In this document: one piece after another, positions 17,327 to 27,039 of the stretch
How positions within the stretch are numbered: the first letter of the stretch is position 1
How the letters are laid out: each line of letters starts with the position of its first letter
From: Magnetospirillum molischianum DSM 120
GTDB lineage: Bacteria > Pseudomonadota > Alphaproteobacteria > Rhodospirillales > Magnetospirillaceae
DNA length: 64,000 bases
Direction: 5' to 3'
Assembly: GCF_000294655.1 (NCBI RefSeq)
Contig: NZ_CAHP01000020.1
Span: forward strand, 90,751 to 154,750
Program-made: the position numbers and the translations under genes
Notes under the pieces: generated by a model
The model's database searches: none
Seen by the model: the letters and a program-made list of their open reading frames with translations, nothing else
What the model was told of the DNA's origin: nothing

Positions 17327-18439
17327 ATGACCGCCGAGACCGCTTCGACTCAAGCCCTGTTTCAGCCATTCGCCTGCAAGTCCCTCCGCTTGCCCAATCG
17401 GATCGTGATGGCCCCGATGACCCGTCTGTTCAGCCCGGACGGGATTCCGACTCCGGCGGTGGTGGATTATTATCGCCGTCGGGCCGAGGGCGATGTCGGG
17501 CTGATCGTTACCGAGGGGACGGTGATCGATCGCCCCGCCGCCCGCAATGATCCTAATATTCCGCTGTTTCATGGCGAGGCTCTGGACGTCTGGCAAACCG
17601 TGGTCGATCAGGTTCATGCCGCCGGGGGGCTGATTGCGCCGCAAGTCTGGCATGTCGGGGGAGCGCCCAATCCGATGAAGTCCTGGTTGCCGCCGGGCGG
17701 TTTGGAAAGCCCGTCTGGGGTGATTGGGCTGGATGCACCGCCGGGACGGGCGATGAGTGAAGAAGACATTGCCGATGTCATTGCGGGCTATGGTCGAGCC
17801 GCCACGGCGGCGGCGCGGATCGGCTTTGATGCTGTCGAGATTCACGCTGCTCACGGCTATCTGATCGATCAGTTCTTCTGGGACCGCACCAACCGCCGCA
17901 CTGACCGCTGGGGCGGCCCGACTCTGGCCGAGCGCAGCCGCTTTGCCGTCGAGGTGGTTAAAGCGATGCGGGCCGCTCTGGGGCCAGATTTGCCCCTGAT
18001 CCTGCGCGTGTCGCAATGGAAACAGCAGGATTACAAGGCAAGGCTCGCCACAACGCCCGAGGAGCTGCGTCAATGGCTGGAGCCGTTGGCCGAGGCCGGA
18101 ACCGATATCTTCCATTGCTCGCAACGCCGCTATTGGGAGCCGGAGTTCGATGGCTCCGACCTCAATTTTGCTGGATGGGCCAAGAAGGTCACCGGCAAGC
18201 CGACGATTACCGTCGGCTCGGTTGGGCTGTCGGGCGAGTTTCTCGGTGCCTTCCGGGGGGAGGGGTCGCAACCGGCGGGGTTCGACGATGTTATCCGTCG
18301 GCTGGAGCGGGAAGAGTTCGATCTGGTCGCGGTGGGGCGAGCTTTGCTGACCGATTGGGAATGGCCGATCAAGGTACGCGACGGTCGTTTTAGCGAATTG
18401 CGCCCCTTTGTTCGTGAGGATATGGCTGTTTTGAGTTGA
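17327..18439 (+). CDS. Old-yellow-enzyme family NADH:flavin oxidoreductase
   Basis: A 370-residue FMN-dependent TIM-barrel enzyme. N-terminal RIVMAPMTR, the substrate-binding HAAHGYLIDQF (His-Asn type position occupied by His-Ala-Ala-His), and FWDRTNRRTDRWGG are family signatures. The C-terminal FDLVAVGRALLTD binds FMN phosphate. These enzymes reduce activated C=C bonds of enones or 2-enoyl compounds. GAAGGAG overlaps the stop of the RND gene and places the start at 17327. As the last gene of the envelope operon it may reduce an unsaturated substrate or product of the pathway. Confidence 0.88.
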   Translation: MTAETASTQALFQPFACKSLRLPNRIVMAPMTRLFSPDGIPTPAVVDYYRRRAEGDVGLIVTEGTVIDRPAARNDPNIPLFHGEALDVWQTVVDQVHAAGGLIAPQVWHVGGAPNPMKSWLPPGGLESPSGVIGLDAPPGRAMSEEDIADVIAGYGRAATAAARIGFDAVEIHAAHGYLIDQFFWDRTNRRTDRWGGPTLAERSRFAVEVVKAMRAALGPDLPLILRVSQWKQQDYKARLATTPEELRQWLEPLAEAGTDIFHCSQRRYWEPEFDGSDLNFAGWAKKVTGKPTITVGSVGLSGEFLGAFRGEGSQPAGFDDVIRRLEREEFDLVAVGRALLTDWEWPIKVRDGRFSELRPFVREDMAVLS

Positions 18440-18688
18440 ATAAAAAATAAATTCTCAGGCTGGTGAGTTGCGGAATTTATTTCTATCGATGCCTGATTAT
18501 TTGTGATTTTGTCGGGTTTCGGCTTGGAAAAGTCTGGAAACCGTCACTTTGTATTGAACGCGACAGGAAGCTTACGGCACGGTCTGCCGCAGATAAAATA
18601 AGCCCCCCTTCCGCCCGGCGGAAGGGGGGCGGTGTCGGATGTACCCGCCTGGCAAGCGGCAATACATCCGGCCAGATCGAAATTCGCT
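18440..18688. other. Convergent intergenic region
   Basis: This gap separates the OYE gene and nifH, which face each other. The first half is AT-rich and has a weak CTCA/TGAG hairpin near 18454-18467. No gene is visible. The only strong element is the nifH terminator at 18590-18630. Confidence 0.4.
18590..18630 (-). terminator. Intrinsic terminator of nifH
   Basis: A 14-bp perfect GC-rich inverted repeat (18602-18615 against 18617-18630) reads out on the minus strand into TTATTTTATCT. It lies about 60 bases after the nifH stop codon and shows that no nifD follows in this transcript. Confidence 0.85.
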
Positions 18689-19632
<944 letters not shown>

Positions 19633-19662
19633 GAATTCTCAAAATTTGGTTGTACGAATTCC

Positions 19663-20097
19663 CTACGGTCGGCGGTTCTGCGATGTCGTGTGGTGAACAA
19701 TCATGCCGGTTGCCATTGCGGTGACAAACACAAGGGCGCGGGCATCGAATGCCAGGGCTTCTAGGGCGGGGCCGGGGCTGAGACCGGCAAGCCCCCAACC
19801 CACTCCAAAGAGTGCCGCGCCAACGATCAGTCGGTTATCGACCCGCAGGGGTGCGGATGGAGGAAACGGCCGCCCGGTCAGCGATGCGCTGCGGCGACCG
19901 CTCAGGCGGTAAAAGAGAAAGGTCACCGGAATAGCGGTGATCAACATTCCGGCTAGACTGGGGTCCCATGCTCCGAAGATGTCGAAGAAACCCAGCACTT
20001 TTCTGGGGTCGATCATTCCAGAAATTGCCAGTCCGAGACCGAAAATCGTGCCACTGGTCAGCGCTATCGCCGCTCTTGCGATCGTCGTTCCATTCAC
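19663..20097 (-). CDS. YeeE/YedE family (DUF6691-type) membrane protein
   Basis: A 144-residue protein with four likely membrane helices. It begins with a helix containing GTIFGLGLAISGM, followed by DPRKVLGFFD, the signature of the smaller partner of split YeeE/YedE transporters; later GWGLAGLSPGPAL is also typical. The family moves thiosulfate or another sulfur species, or is linked to selenium or sulfur metabolism. Its start codon overlaps the stop of the partner gene by four bases. The 3' end contains the NifA-type site of nifH. Confidence 0.82.
   Translation of the reverse strand: MNGTTIARAAIALTSGTIFGLGLAISGMIDPRKVLGFFDIFGAWDPSLAGMLITAIPVTFLFYRLSGRRSASLTGRPFPPSAPLRVDNRLIVGAALFGVGWGLAGLSPGPALEALAFDARALVFVTAMATGMIVHHTTSQNRRP
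19684..19699. promoter_or_regulatory. NifA-type upstream activator site (TGT-N10-ACA)
   Basis: TGT (19684-19686) and ACA (19697-19699) are separated by exactly ten bases. The centre is about 60 bases upstream of the -24 element, a normal distance for NifA. It lies inside the 3' end of the YeeE gene. Confidence 0.75.
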
Positions 20098-20537
20098 AGC
20101 AATGCTCTCCCGGCGGCCGTCACGATCGCAGTGGCGATGAATACAGCGGTGGCGACCAAAGAGCGTCTGGACAGGCGGGCCAGACCGCAGATGGTGTGAC
20201 TGCTGGTGCAGCCGTTGGCCATTCGGGCGCCGTATCCGACCAAAAATCCGGCCCCTGCCAGAACCCAGGGTGAATCGGGAATAAGCAGATGCGGCTCACC
20301 CCGCCACAGCACGAAGATCAGTCCGCCGAGGGGCAGGCCAGCCAGAAACAGAAGATCTTCCTTCCACGTCGGCGGAATCTGGCCGGTTAGTCCGGCGAAA
20401 AAACTGCTGACCCCGGCAATACGGCCGTTGCCGAGCATCATCACTCCGGCAGCGATGCCGATCAGTATGCCTCCGGCGGCTCCGTTCGCTACTCCATTGA
20501 GGGCGGAAGAGCTTGTCGGGATGAAGTAAATATCCAT
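20094..20537 (-). CDS. YeeE/YedE family membrane protein (partner subunit)
   Basis: A 147-residue protein with about four membrane helices. The conserved cysteine motif NGCTSSHTICGLARLS marks YeeE/YedE (TsuA-like) proteins, in which cysteines pass thiosulfate or sulfane sulfur across the membrane. It forms a translationally coupled pair with the downstream gene (4-base overlap), together equal to one full-length YeeE. Sulfur supply for Fe-S proteins such as NifH is a tempting but unproven link. Confidence 0.84.
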   Translation of the reverse strand: MDIYFIPTSSSALNGVANGAAGGILIGIAAGVMMLGNGRIAGVSSFFAGLTGQIPPTWKEDLLFLAGLPLGGLIFVLWRGEPHLLIPDSPWVLAGAGFLVGYGARMANGCTSSHTICGLARLSRRSLVATAVFIATAIVTAAGRALL

Positions 20538-20962
20538 TCGTCATCACCATGATCAGACACAGGCGCGAAACGGTTATCCATTTCTTCAGTTCTGTCCGCG
20601 CTGGATGAAAAAAGAAAATTAAAAATATATAATGTAGAGACGTTCATTCGGTTTAGGTGAAGAGAAATACGCTGGCGGGTGATCTCGCATGGAGGCTCTG
20701 GTTGGGCCAAGCGCTCCCGTTGGAACTTTGCTCCACCTTCTGATCGTATTTGCGCGCGTCGATTTGTCCACGCGGCTGATCGTGCGGTGTGGCGGACAGG
20801 AAGACCCTGGTGGAAGCTGCACACTTCCTGAAGCCAACATTGACCGGCCGAAGTAGCGCTGAGGAGGCGAGTGTTGGCCCGGTTCCGGTTCTGTCGTTTG
20901 CCGTTTAACCCGTTCCCTTCCGAACAATCAGGTAGTGTTGCCTGTGGCTGTGTTTTTTGTGC
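20538..20962. other. Intergenic region upstream of the YeeE pair and ffs
   Basis: About 425 bases without a convincing gene. An AT-rich patch at 20604-20640 could hold the promoter of the minus-strand YeeE pair. The remainder is GC-rich and of coding-like composition, but no reading frame has both a binding site and a recognisable product, so it may be a decayed gene. Confidence 0.4.
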
Positions 20963-20991
20963 TTGCCAGCCGATCTCGTCGCCTGTAGATA
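20963..20991 (+). promoter_or_regulatory. Sigma-70-type promoter of ffs
   Basis: TTGCCA (20963-20968) and TAGATA (20986-20991) are 17 bases apart. Transcription from a purine seven bases later would begin at 20999, exactly the first base of the folded SRP RNA. Confidence 0.7.
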
Positions 20992-20998
20992 AGCGGCC

Positions 20999-21094
20999 GG
21001 GAGATCGGCGGCGGACGAATCTATCGCCAACCCGGTCAGGTCCGGAAGGAAGCAGCCGCAGCGATTTCAGATTTGGGTCGTTGTCCGGTCTCCC
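20999..21094 (+). ncRNA. ffs: 4.5S-type signal recognition particle RNA
   Basis: The universally conserved Ffh-binding tip (GGTCAGGTCCGGAAGG...AGC, 21034-21055) is present and capped by the expected symmetric loop. The ends GGGAGA (20999-21004) and TCTCCC (21089-21094) close a long hairpin of about 96 nt. The RNA works with Ffh in co-translational membrane targeting. Position directly before dnaX is the usual one in many bacteria. Confidence 0.95.
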
Positions 21095-21126
21095 ACCTCA
21101 CTCAATCGTAGCAACGGTATGACGTT

Positions 21127-21144
21127 CAAGCCCTTCAGGGCTTG
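21127..21144 (+). terminator. Possible terminator of ffs
   Basis: A perfect 7-bp hairpin (CAAGCCC/GGGCTTG with TTCA loop) lies 33 bases after the RNA. The T stretch after it is poor (only ATTT some bases later), so termination or 3' processing may be Rho-assisted. Confidence 0.4.
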
Positions 21145-21252
21145 CGAGCATTTCCGATTCTGTCTACCAGCTGTTCAACGGGCTGAGATAACCGCACCTG
21201 AAGGGGTCGCGCGGGACTTTGCATCGGCGACGGCGCGATATATTCTGCCGCG

Positions 21253-23046
21253 ATGACCGACATCACCGCTCCCGCTCCGTACCGCGTCTTGGCCCGCAAG
21301 TACCGGCCAACTGATTTTGCCGGTTTGATCGGGCAGGAGGCGATGGTTCGCACCCTGTCCAACGCGATTCGCGGCGGCCGTCTGGCCCACGCCTTCGTCC
21401 TGACCGGGGTGCGCGGGGTGGGCAAGACCACCACCGCCCGCATCATCGCCCGTGCCTTGAACTGTATCGGCCCCGATGGAAAGGGCGGCCCGACCATCGA
21501 GCCGTGCGGTGTGTGCGAGCATTGCCGCGCCATCGCCGAGGACCGTCATGTCGATATCTTGGAAATGGACGCCGCCAGCCGTACCGGCATCGACGACATC
21601 CGCGAACTGACCAATCAGGTGCGGTATCGCCCGACCTCGGCGCGCTACAAGGTTTTCATTCTCGACGAAGTGCACATGCTGTCGGAGAAGGCGTGGAACG
21701 CGCTTCTGAAGACGCTTGAAGAACCCCCGGAACACATGAAGTTCGTGTTCTGCACTACCGAAATTCGCAAGGTGCCGGTGACGGTGCTGTCACGCTGTCA
21801 GCGCTTCGACCTGCGCCGGGTCGAAATGGACGTTCTGTCCCGCCATTTCGCCGCGATTGCCGCCAAGGAAGAGGCCGAGATCGAGCCGGGCGCGCTGGCG
21901 ATGATCGCGCGGGCCGCCGATGGATCGGTTCGCGATGGCCTGTCGCTGCTCGATCAGGCGATCAGCCATGGCAGCCGTCAGGTTACCGAGGCCCAAGTCC
22001 GCGACATGCTCGGGCTGGCTGACCGCGCCCGCGTGTTCGATCTGCTGGATGCGGTGTTTAAGGGCGAAATTGCCCCGGCGCTCGATCTGATCGACCAGCA
22101 ATATGCAGCCGGAGCCGATCCGGTGGTGGTGATCCAGGATATGCTGGAACTGGTCCACTGGCTGACCCGGCTGAAAGTTTCTCCCGCTGCCGCCGACACC
22201 GCGGGTGTCTCTGAAACCGAGCGGGTGCGGGGCGGCCAGATGGCCGGGGGGCTGTCGCTGGCGGCGTTGACCCGCGCCTGGCAAATGCTGCTGAAGGGGT
22301 TGGCCGAGACCCGTTCCGCCCCCAGTCCGATCCAGGCGGCCGAGATGGCGGTGGTGCGGCTGGCCTTTGCCGCTGAATTGCCCAGCCCGGCCGAACTGGT
22401 CGAACAGCTTCGCTCTGGCGTGATGCCGCCGCCGCGTGGGCCATCGGGTGGTGGCGCGCCTTCCGGCGGCGGTCGGGTCGAAGCAATCGGCGGTCATGCT
22501 CCGGTTCCGTCCGGCCATGGCGGTGGCGGTGGCGGCGGTGCGGTGGCGTTGCGGGCCGAGCCGGTTCCATTGAATCCGCCGGTGTCCCTGCCGCCGATGC
22601 CGACCAGTTTCGCCGAGGTGGTGGAGCTGTTTTCCGAACGGCGCGAAGGTGTGTTGGCTGTCAGCCTGCGTACCCAGGTCAATCCGGTTTCGTTTGCGCC
22701 CGGTCGGATCGAATGGCGTCAACAATCGAAAGCGCCGTCCGATCTGGCTCCCAAGGTCGCCCGATTGTTGTCGGACTGGACCGGGCGGCGCTGGACCGTC
22801 ACGCTGAATGCGACCGAACCTGCCGAACCAACTCTTGCGGAGCAGGAGGCGGGCGCCGAGTTGCGCCGCCGCCAGGACGCCGCCAACCATCCTCTGGTCA
22901 AAGCGGTTATGGCCGCTTTTCCCGGAGCCGCGATTGAGGCCGTGCGCGATCTCGACGTGGCACCGTCGCCCGAGCCTGCGCCCGACGAGGGCGAAGCCGG
23001 GCCTGATATTGAACTCGAACTGTTTCCTGGAGAGGAAGATCTATGA
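21253..23046 (+). CDS. dnaX: DNA polymerase III subunit gamma/tau
   Basis: The clamp-loader ATPase, 597 residues. It begins YRVLARKYRPTDFAGLIGQEAMV, with the Walker A GVRGVGKTTTA and the four-cysteine zinc module (CIGP... and CGVCEHC) near residues 75-96. The Walker B region is LDEVHMLS. A Gly/Pro-rich linker at about 390-430 leads to the tau C-terminal domain that binds the polymerase and helicase. I saw no A-rich slippery heptamer of the E. coli kind for making gamma. It overlaps ebfC by four bases and heads the classic dnaX-ebfC-recR operon. Confidence 0.96.
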   Translation: MTDITAPAPYRVLARKYRPTDFAGLIGQEAMVRTLSNAIRGGRLAHAFVLTGVRGVGKTTTARIIARALNCIGPDGKGGPTIEPCGVCEHCRAIAEDRHVDILEMDAASRTGIDDIRELTNQVRYRPTSARYKVFILDEVHMLSEKAWNALLKTLEEPPEHMKFVFCTTEIRKVPVTVLSRCQRFDLRRVEMDVLSRHFAAIAAKEEAEIEPGALAMIARAADGSVRDGLSLLDQAISHGSRQVTEAQVRDMLGLADRARVFDLLDAVFKGEIAPALDLIDQQYAAGADPVVVIQDMLELVHWLTRLKVSPAAADTAGVSETERVRGGQMAGGLSLAALTRAWQMLLKGLAETRSAPSPIQAAEMAVVRLAFAAELPSPAELVEQLRSGVMPPPRGPSGGGAPSGGGRVEAIGGHAPVPSGHGGGGGGGAVALRAEPVPLNPPVSLPPMPTSFAEVVELFSERREGVLAVSLRTQVNPVSFAPGRIEWRQQSKAPSDLAPKVARLLSDWTGRRWTVTLNATEPAEPTLAEQEAGAELRRRQDAANHPLVKAVMAAFPGAAIEAVRDLDVAPSPEPAPDEGEAGPDIELELFPGEEDL

Positions 23047-23366
23047 AGAACCTGGGTAATCTGATGAAGCAGGCCTCGCAGATGCAGGCCAAGATGGGCG
23101 AGATGCAGGCCAAGTTGGCCGAGACCGAAGTCGAAGGTTCGGCTGGTGCGGGCATGGTCCGGCTGACTATTACCGGCAAGTACGATCTGCGCAAGGTCTC
23201 TATCGATCCCGCCCTGGTCAATTCCGAAGAGATCTCGGTGCTGGAGGATCTGATCCTCGCCGCCTTTGCCGATGCCAAGACCAAGGCCGAGGCCGTGATG
23301 CAGGAAGAGATGGAGAAGATCACCGGCGGCATGGGGCTGCCCGCTGGTCTGAAGTTGCCGTTCTGA
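23043..23366 (+). CDS. ebfC: YbaB/EbfC nucleoid-associated protein
   Basis: A 107-residue DNA-binding protein that forms a dimer with a tweezer shape. It starts [15 protein letters not shown] and continues with long helical Met/Gln/Lys-rich segments and the conserved [18 protein letters not shown] core. The ATG overlaps the stop of dnaX (ATGA), so translation is coupled. It lies between dnaX and recR, as in most bacteria. Confidence 0.95.
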   Translation: MKNLGNLMKQASQMQAKMGEMQAKLAETEVEGSAGAGMVRLTITGKYDLRKVSIDPALVNSEEISVLEDLILAAFADAKTKAEAVMQEEMEKITGGMGLPAGLKLPF

Positions 23367-23427
23367 TCCCCCCGGCCGGACTCCCGGCGGGGCGGGGGCC
23401 GGCCGCTCCGGTTCGGGTTTGACCGCG

Positions 23428-24021
23428 ATGGTCGGACCCGAAATCGAGCGGTTGATCCAGTTGTTAGCGCGTCTGCCCGGCTTGGGGCCGCGTTCGGCCC
23501 GGCGGGCGGCGCTGAAACTGCTGGAACGGCGCGAGACTCTGATGGAGCCGCTGGCGCGGGCGATGACCGATGCCGCGGCGCGGGTTGCTCCCTGCCGCCT
23601 GTGCGGCAATTTCGATACCGTCGATCCCTGTGCAATCTGCGCCGATCCTCGCCGCGATCCCACTTTGTTATGCGTGGTCGAGGATGTCGCCGCGCTGTGG
23701 GCGATGGAACGAACCGGCAGCTTCCGTGGTCGTTATATCGTGCTGGGGGGGCTGCTGTCGGCGTTGGATGGCCTCGGTCCCGAGGATCTTGGCATTGACC
23801 GGCTGATCGAGCGCGCCGCCGCCCCCGATCTGGCCGAGGTCATCCTGGCTTTGCCCGCGACCGTCGAAGGACAGACCACCGCGCATTATCTGGCCGAGCG
23901 TTTGGCGGGGGGGCGGGCCGCGGTGTTTGGGTTGGCTCAGGGGGTGCCAATCGGCGGCGATCTCGATCATCTTGATGACGGGACCATCACGGCCGCCTTG
24001 CGGGCGCGCCGCCGGGTTTGA
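23428..24021 (+). CDS. recR: Recombination mediator RecR
   Basis: A 197-residue protein that works with RecF and RecO to load RecA at gaps. The helix-hairpin-helix segment [17 protein letters not shown], the zinc finger C-R-L-C-...-C-A-I-C, and the TOPRIM domain ([17 protein letters not shown], then GGLLSALDG) are all visible. An ATG at 23428 gives the family N-terminus; a TTG nine bases earlier would add three residues. The gap after ebfC is about 60 bases. Confidence 0.95.
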   Translation: MVGPEIERLIQLLARLPGLGPRSARRAALKLLERRETLMEPLARAMTDAAARVAPCRLCGNFDTVDPCAICADPRRDPTLLCVVEDVAALWAMERTGSFRGRYIVLGGLLSALDGLGPEDLGIDRLIERAAAPDLAEVILALPATVEGQTTAHYLAERLAGGRAAVFGLAQGVPIGGDLDHLDDGTITAALRARRRV

Positions 24022-24180
24022 ACACCGTGGCCGTTCCCGATTCCATGTGGTTTTTCGATAGGAACAGGCGCTCGATCCGTGCAACGCTGACCGTCGGAGC
24101 CGAGGGCAGACAGCCCCCCATCCGGGATGATAGCGTTTGGCACTCTTCTCGCCTTTTGCAAACCGACAAAGCGGATCGAC

Positions 24181-24792
24181 ATGACGGAAGAGCTTGGCGC
24201 CTGTCCCGAATGCGACGCCCTATACCGGAGACGACGGTTGAAACGAGGCGAAACCGCGCGCTGCCCGCGTTGCGGTGCCCGCCTGTATGGTCGATCCCGG
24301 ATTGGCCCCGATCAGATGTTGGGGTTGGTGACCGGGGCGCTGCTCACGTTTATCATCGCCAATGCTTATCCGATCGTCGTGATGCAGGTGCAGGGCGTCA
24401 GTAACAGCGCCACGCTGTCCGGCAGTATCGTGACCTTGTGGACCGAGGGGCGGCGGCTGATGGCCGTGCTGGTTTTCGCGACGACTCAATTGTTTCCGTT
24501 GCTCGATTTGCTGGCGATGACGGCGTTGCTGTCGGTCGCGGTGCGGATGCGGCAGGGCGGGGCGACACGTCCGGTCTGGTTCGCGCCGCTGCTGCGTTTT
24601 CTCCAGTCGATGCGCCCGTGGGGAATGACCGAAGTGTTCATGCTGGGAGTCCTGGTCGCCCTGGTCAAGCTGTCGAACATGGCTCACATCCTGCCGGGCG
24701 TGGCGTTGTGGGCATTCGGTGCCCTGACGATCCTGTTGGCGGCGATCCTGACCTTCGATCTGCGGTCCTTGTGGGATGAGAACGGATCATGA
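24181..24792 (+). CDS. pqiA: PqiA-like inner membrane protein (first half)
   Basis: A 203-residue membrane protein with an N-terminal four-cysteine zinc ribbon (CPECDALYRRRRLKRGETARCPRCG) and four likely helices. E. coli PqiA is a tandem of two such units; here they are encoded by two genes. PqiA is the membrane partner of PqiB, which forms a periplasm-spanning lipid conduit. The start at 24181 begins right before the zinc ribbon. It overlaps the next gene by four bases. Confidence 0.87.
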   Translation: MTEELGACPECDALYRRRRLKRGETARCPRCGARLYGRSRIGPDQMLGLVTGALLTFIIANAYPIVVMQVQGVSNSATLSGSIVTLWTEGRRLMAVLVFATTQLFPLLDLLAMTALLSVAVRMRQGGATRPVWFAPLLRFLQSMRPWGMTEVFMLGVLVALVKLSNMAHILPGVALWAFGALTILLAAILTFDLRSLWDENGS

Positions 24793-25424
24793 CTGTGCTT
24801 CCCCCGATGGTGACGGCGGATCGAGTCGGGTTGGTGGCTTGCGACCATTGCGGCGCTCTCTCCCCCCGCCATCCTGGTCGGATGACCTGCCCCAGATGCG
24901 GCGGCGTCCTTCACCGCCGCAAGCCCGACAGCCTTAACCGCACCTGGGCCTTGTTGGTGGCGGCAATCATCCTGTACCTGCCCGCCAACCTTTTGCCGGT
25001 GATGGTAACGACCTCGCTGTTCCATAAGACTCACGACACTATCATCAGTGGCGTGGTCTATTTCTGGAACACGGGATCGGTTGGGTTGGCGGTGCTGATT
25101 TTTTCCTTCAGCATCTTGATTCCAATCCTGAAGATGGGAGCCCTTGGCTTCCTGGTGGTTTCGGTGCGTCATGGCTCGGCCCGGACCCGGCGCCAGCGCA
25201 TGGTGCTGTTCCGCATCGTCGAATTCGTCGGTCGCTGGTCGATGCTGGATGTGTTCGTGGTCGCCCTGATGGCCGGTTTGGTCCGTTTCCATTCGCTGGC
25301 GATGGTCGAGGCCGGACCGGGTGCCGCCGCCTTTGGTGCGGTGGTGGTACTGACGATGTTGGCTTCCTTCAGTTTCGATTCCCGCCTGATCTGGGACAAT
25401 GACGAGAGATGCGATGAGCGATGA
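24789..25424 (+). CDS. pqiA: PqiA-like inner membrane protein (second half)
   Basis: A 211-residue protein with a second zinc ribbon (CDHCGALSPRHPGRMTCPRCG) and four helices, equal to the C-terminal half of PqiA. It contains the characteristic LYLPANLLPVM and the AGLVRFHSLA segment. Start and end both overlap the neighbouring genes, so the four genes of the operon are translated in a chain. Splitting of PqiA into two proteins is common in alphaproteobacteria. Confidence 0.88.
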   Translation: MTVLPPMVTADRVGLVACDHCGALSPRHPGRMTCPRCGGVLHRRKPDSLNRTWALLVAAIILYLPANLLPVMVTTSLFHKTHDTIISGVVYFWNTGSVGLAVLIFSFSILIPILKMGALGFLVVSVRHGSARTRRQRMVLFRIVEFVGRWSMLDVFVVALMAGLVRFHSLAMVEAGPGAAAFGAVVVLTMLASFSFDSRLIWDNDERCDER

Positions 25425-27039
25425 TCTGGTGCAGTCTGTCCCCGAGCCGGATGTTCACCCGCCCCGGCGCTGGGTGCCGTCGATGGTCTGGCTGGTGCCG
25501 CTGCTGGCGGCGCTGATCGGGGCGTCCCTGGTGATCCAGGCATTGCGGGAGAAGGGGCCGACCATCACTGTCAGCTTCGCCACCGCTGAGGGCATCGAAC
25601 CCGGCAAGACCAAGGTGAAATTCAAGGCGGTCGATATCGGCGAGGTCACCGCCCTGCATCTGGCCGAAGATCGCTCGCAGGTGTTGGTGACGATCAATCT
25701 GGTCAAGGAGGCGAGCAAATTCGCCGTCGCCGACAGCCGGTTCTGGGTGGTACGCCCCCGTCTCGCCGGTAGCGGAGTCTCGGGACTCGATACTTTACTG
25801 TCGGGATCGTATATCGGCGTCGATGCTGGTTATTCGGACGAGACGCGCGATAATTTCACCGGCCTGGAAAGCCCGCCGGTGGTGTCGTCCGATGTGCCGG
25901 GCCGTCGTTTCGTTTTGAATTCAGAAGATATCGGTTCGCTTGATGTCGGCTCGCCGGTGTTCTTTCGCCGCATCCCGGTCGGTCATATCGAGAGCACCGA
26001 GTTGGCCCAGGATGGCCGCAGCCTGTCGCTTCGGATTTTCGTTAAGGCTCCTTACGACCGTTTTGTCACCACCAGCGCCCGTTTCTGGCATGCCAGCGGT
26101 ATCGATCTGAAGATCGATGCCAATGGGGTCAAGGTCGATACTCAGTCGCTGGCTTCGATTCTGATGGGCGGCATTGCGTTTGAGACTCCGGCCGGGTCGG
26201 CTGAAGCGGAACCGGCTCAGAATGGGGCCGAATTCCCCCTGGCTGCCGACCATGGTGAGGCGTTGAAGAATCCAGAAGGTAATGCCTTTACCGTGCTGCT
26301 GCGCTTTCACCAGACTGTGCGCGGCCTGACCGTCGGGGCGCCGGTCGATTTTCGTGGCGTCGAAATGGGACGGGTACGCTCAATCGACCTGATCTACGAT
26401 CGGCAGACCGGCGATTTCTCGCCGGTGGTGATGGTCGATGTCTTCCCCGAACGGCTGGCGATCGGTGCCCATGTCCGGAGCGGTAAGGACGCCGCCGCCG
26501 CACGGGCGAAAGGCATTGCCGATTTGGTGCGGCGGGGGCTGCGTGCTCAGTTGCGAACCGGGAGCCTGCTGACTGGGCAATTGTTCGTCGCGCTTGATTT
26601 CTTCCCCGACGCGCCGCCGGTTCGGTTCGATTCCTCGGCCGATCCGATGGAACTTCCCACTGTCGCCGGTGACTTCCAGGAATTGTATCAGCAGGTCCAG
26701 GGAATCCTGCGCAAGCTCGACAAGGTGCCGTTCGATACGTTGGGGCAGGACACCCACAAGGTGATGGTCGGACTCGATGCCAGCCTGAAGAGCCTTGACG
26801 CCGTGCTGCGCCAGACCGACCGTGATGTTCTGCCCGAGATTCGCGATAGCCTGAAGGAAATGCGTAAGACGGTCGAATCGCTCCAGACTCAGGCGGCGGC
26901 GGATTCGCCGTTGCAGCAGGACACCCGCCAAGCGCTGCAAGGGCTGGCCGAGGCGGCCCGCTCGCTGAAGACCTTGACCGACACGTTGGACCGTCAGCCG
27001 GAATCCCTGCTGCGCGGCAAGAAGGACCAGAACAGATGA
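25414..27039 (+). CDS. pqiB: PqiB-type MCE-domain protein
   Basis: A 541-residue protein anchored by one N-terminal helix (about 20-42) and carrying three MCE/MlaD domains. Each domain begins with a pattern like TVSFATAEGIEPGKTKVKFKAVDIGEV; the second begins near RFVLNSEDIGSLDVGSPV and the third near FTVLLRFHQTVRGLTVGAPVDF. A C-terminal helical region (about 430-530) matches the PqiB coiled-coil needle. It stacks as hexamers to bridge the periplasm for phospholipid traffic. An ATG 15 bases upstream is also possible. Confidence 0.9.
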   Translation: MSDDLVQSVPEPDVHPPRRWVPSMVWLVPLLAALIGASLVIQALREKGPTITVSFATAEGIEPGKTKVKFKAVDIGEVTALHLAEDRSQVLVTINLVKEASKFAVADSRFWVVRPRLAGSGVSGLDTLLSGSYIGVDAGYSDETRDNFTGLESPPVVSSDVPGRRFVLNSEDIGSLDVGSPVFFRRIPVGHIESTELAQDGRSLSLRIFVKAPYDRFVTTSARFWHASGIDLKIDANGVKVDTQSLASILMGGIAFETPAGSAEAEPAQNGAEFPLAADHGEALKNPEGNAFTVLLRFHQTVRGLTVGAPVDFRGVEMGRVRSIDLIYDRQTGDFSPVVMVDVFPERLAIGAHVRSGKDAAAARAKGIADLVRRGLRAQLRTGSLLTGQLFVALDFFPDAPPVRFDSSADPMELPTVAGDFQELYQQVQGILRKLDKVPFDTLGQDTHKVMVGLDASLKSLDAVLRQTDRDVLPEIRDSLKEMRKTVESLQTQAAADSPLQQDTRQALQGLAEAARSLKTLTDTLDRQPESLLRGKKDQNR

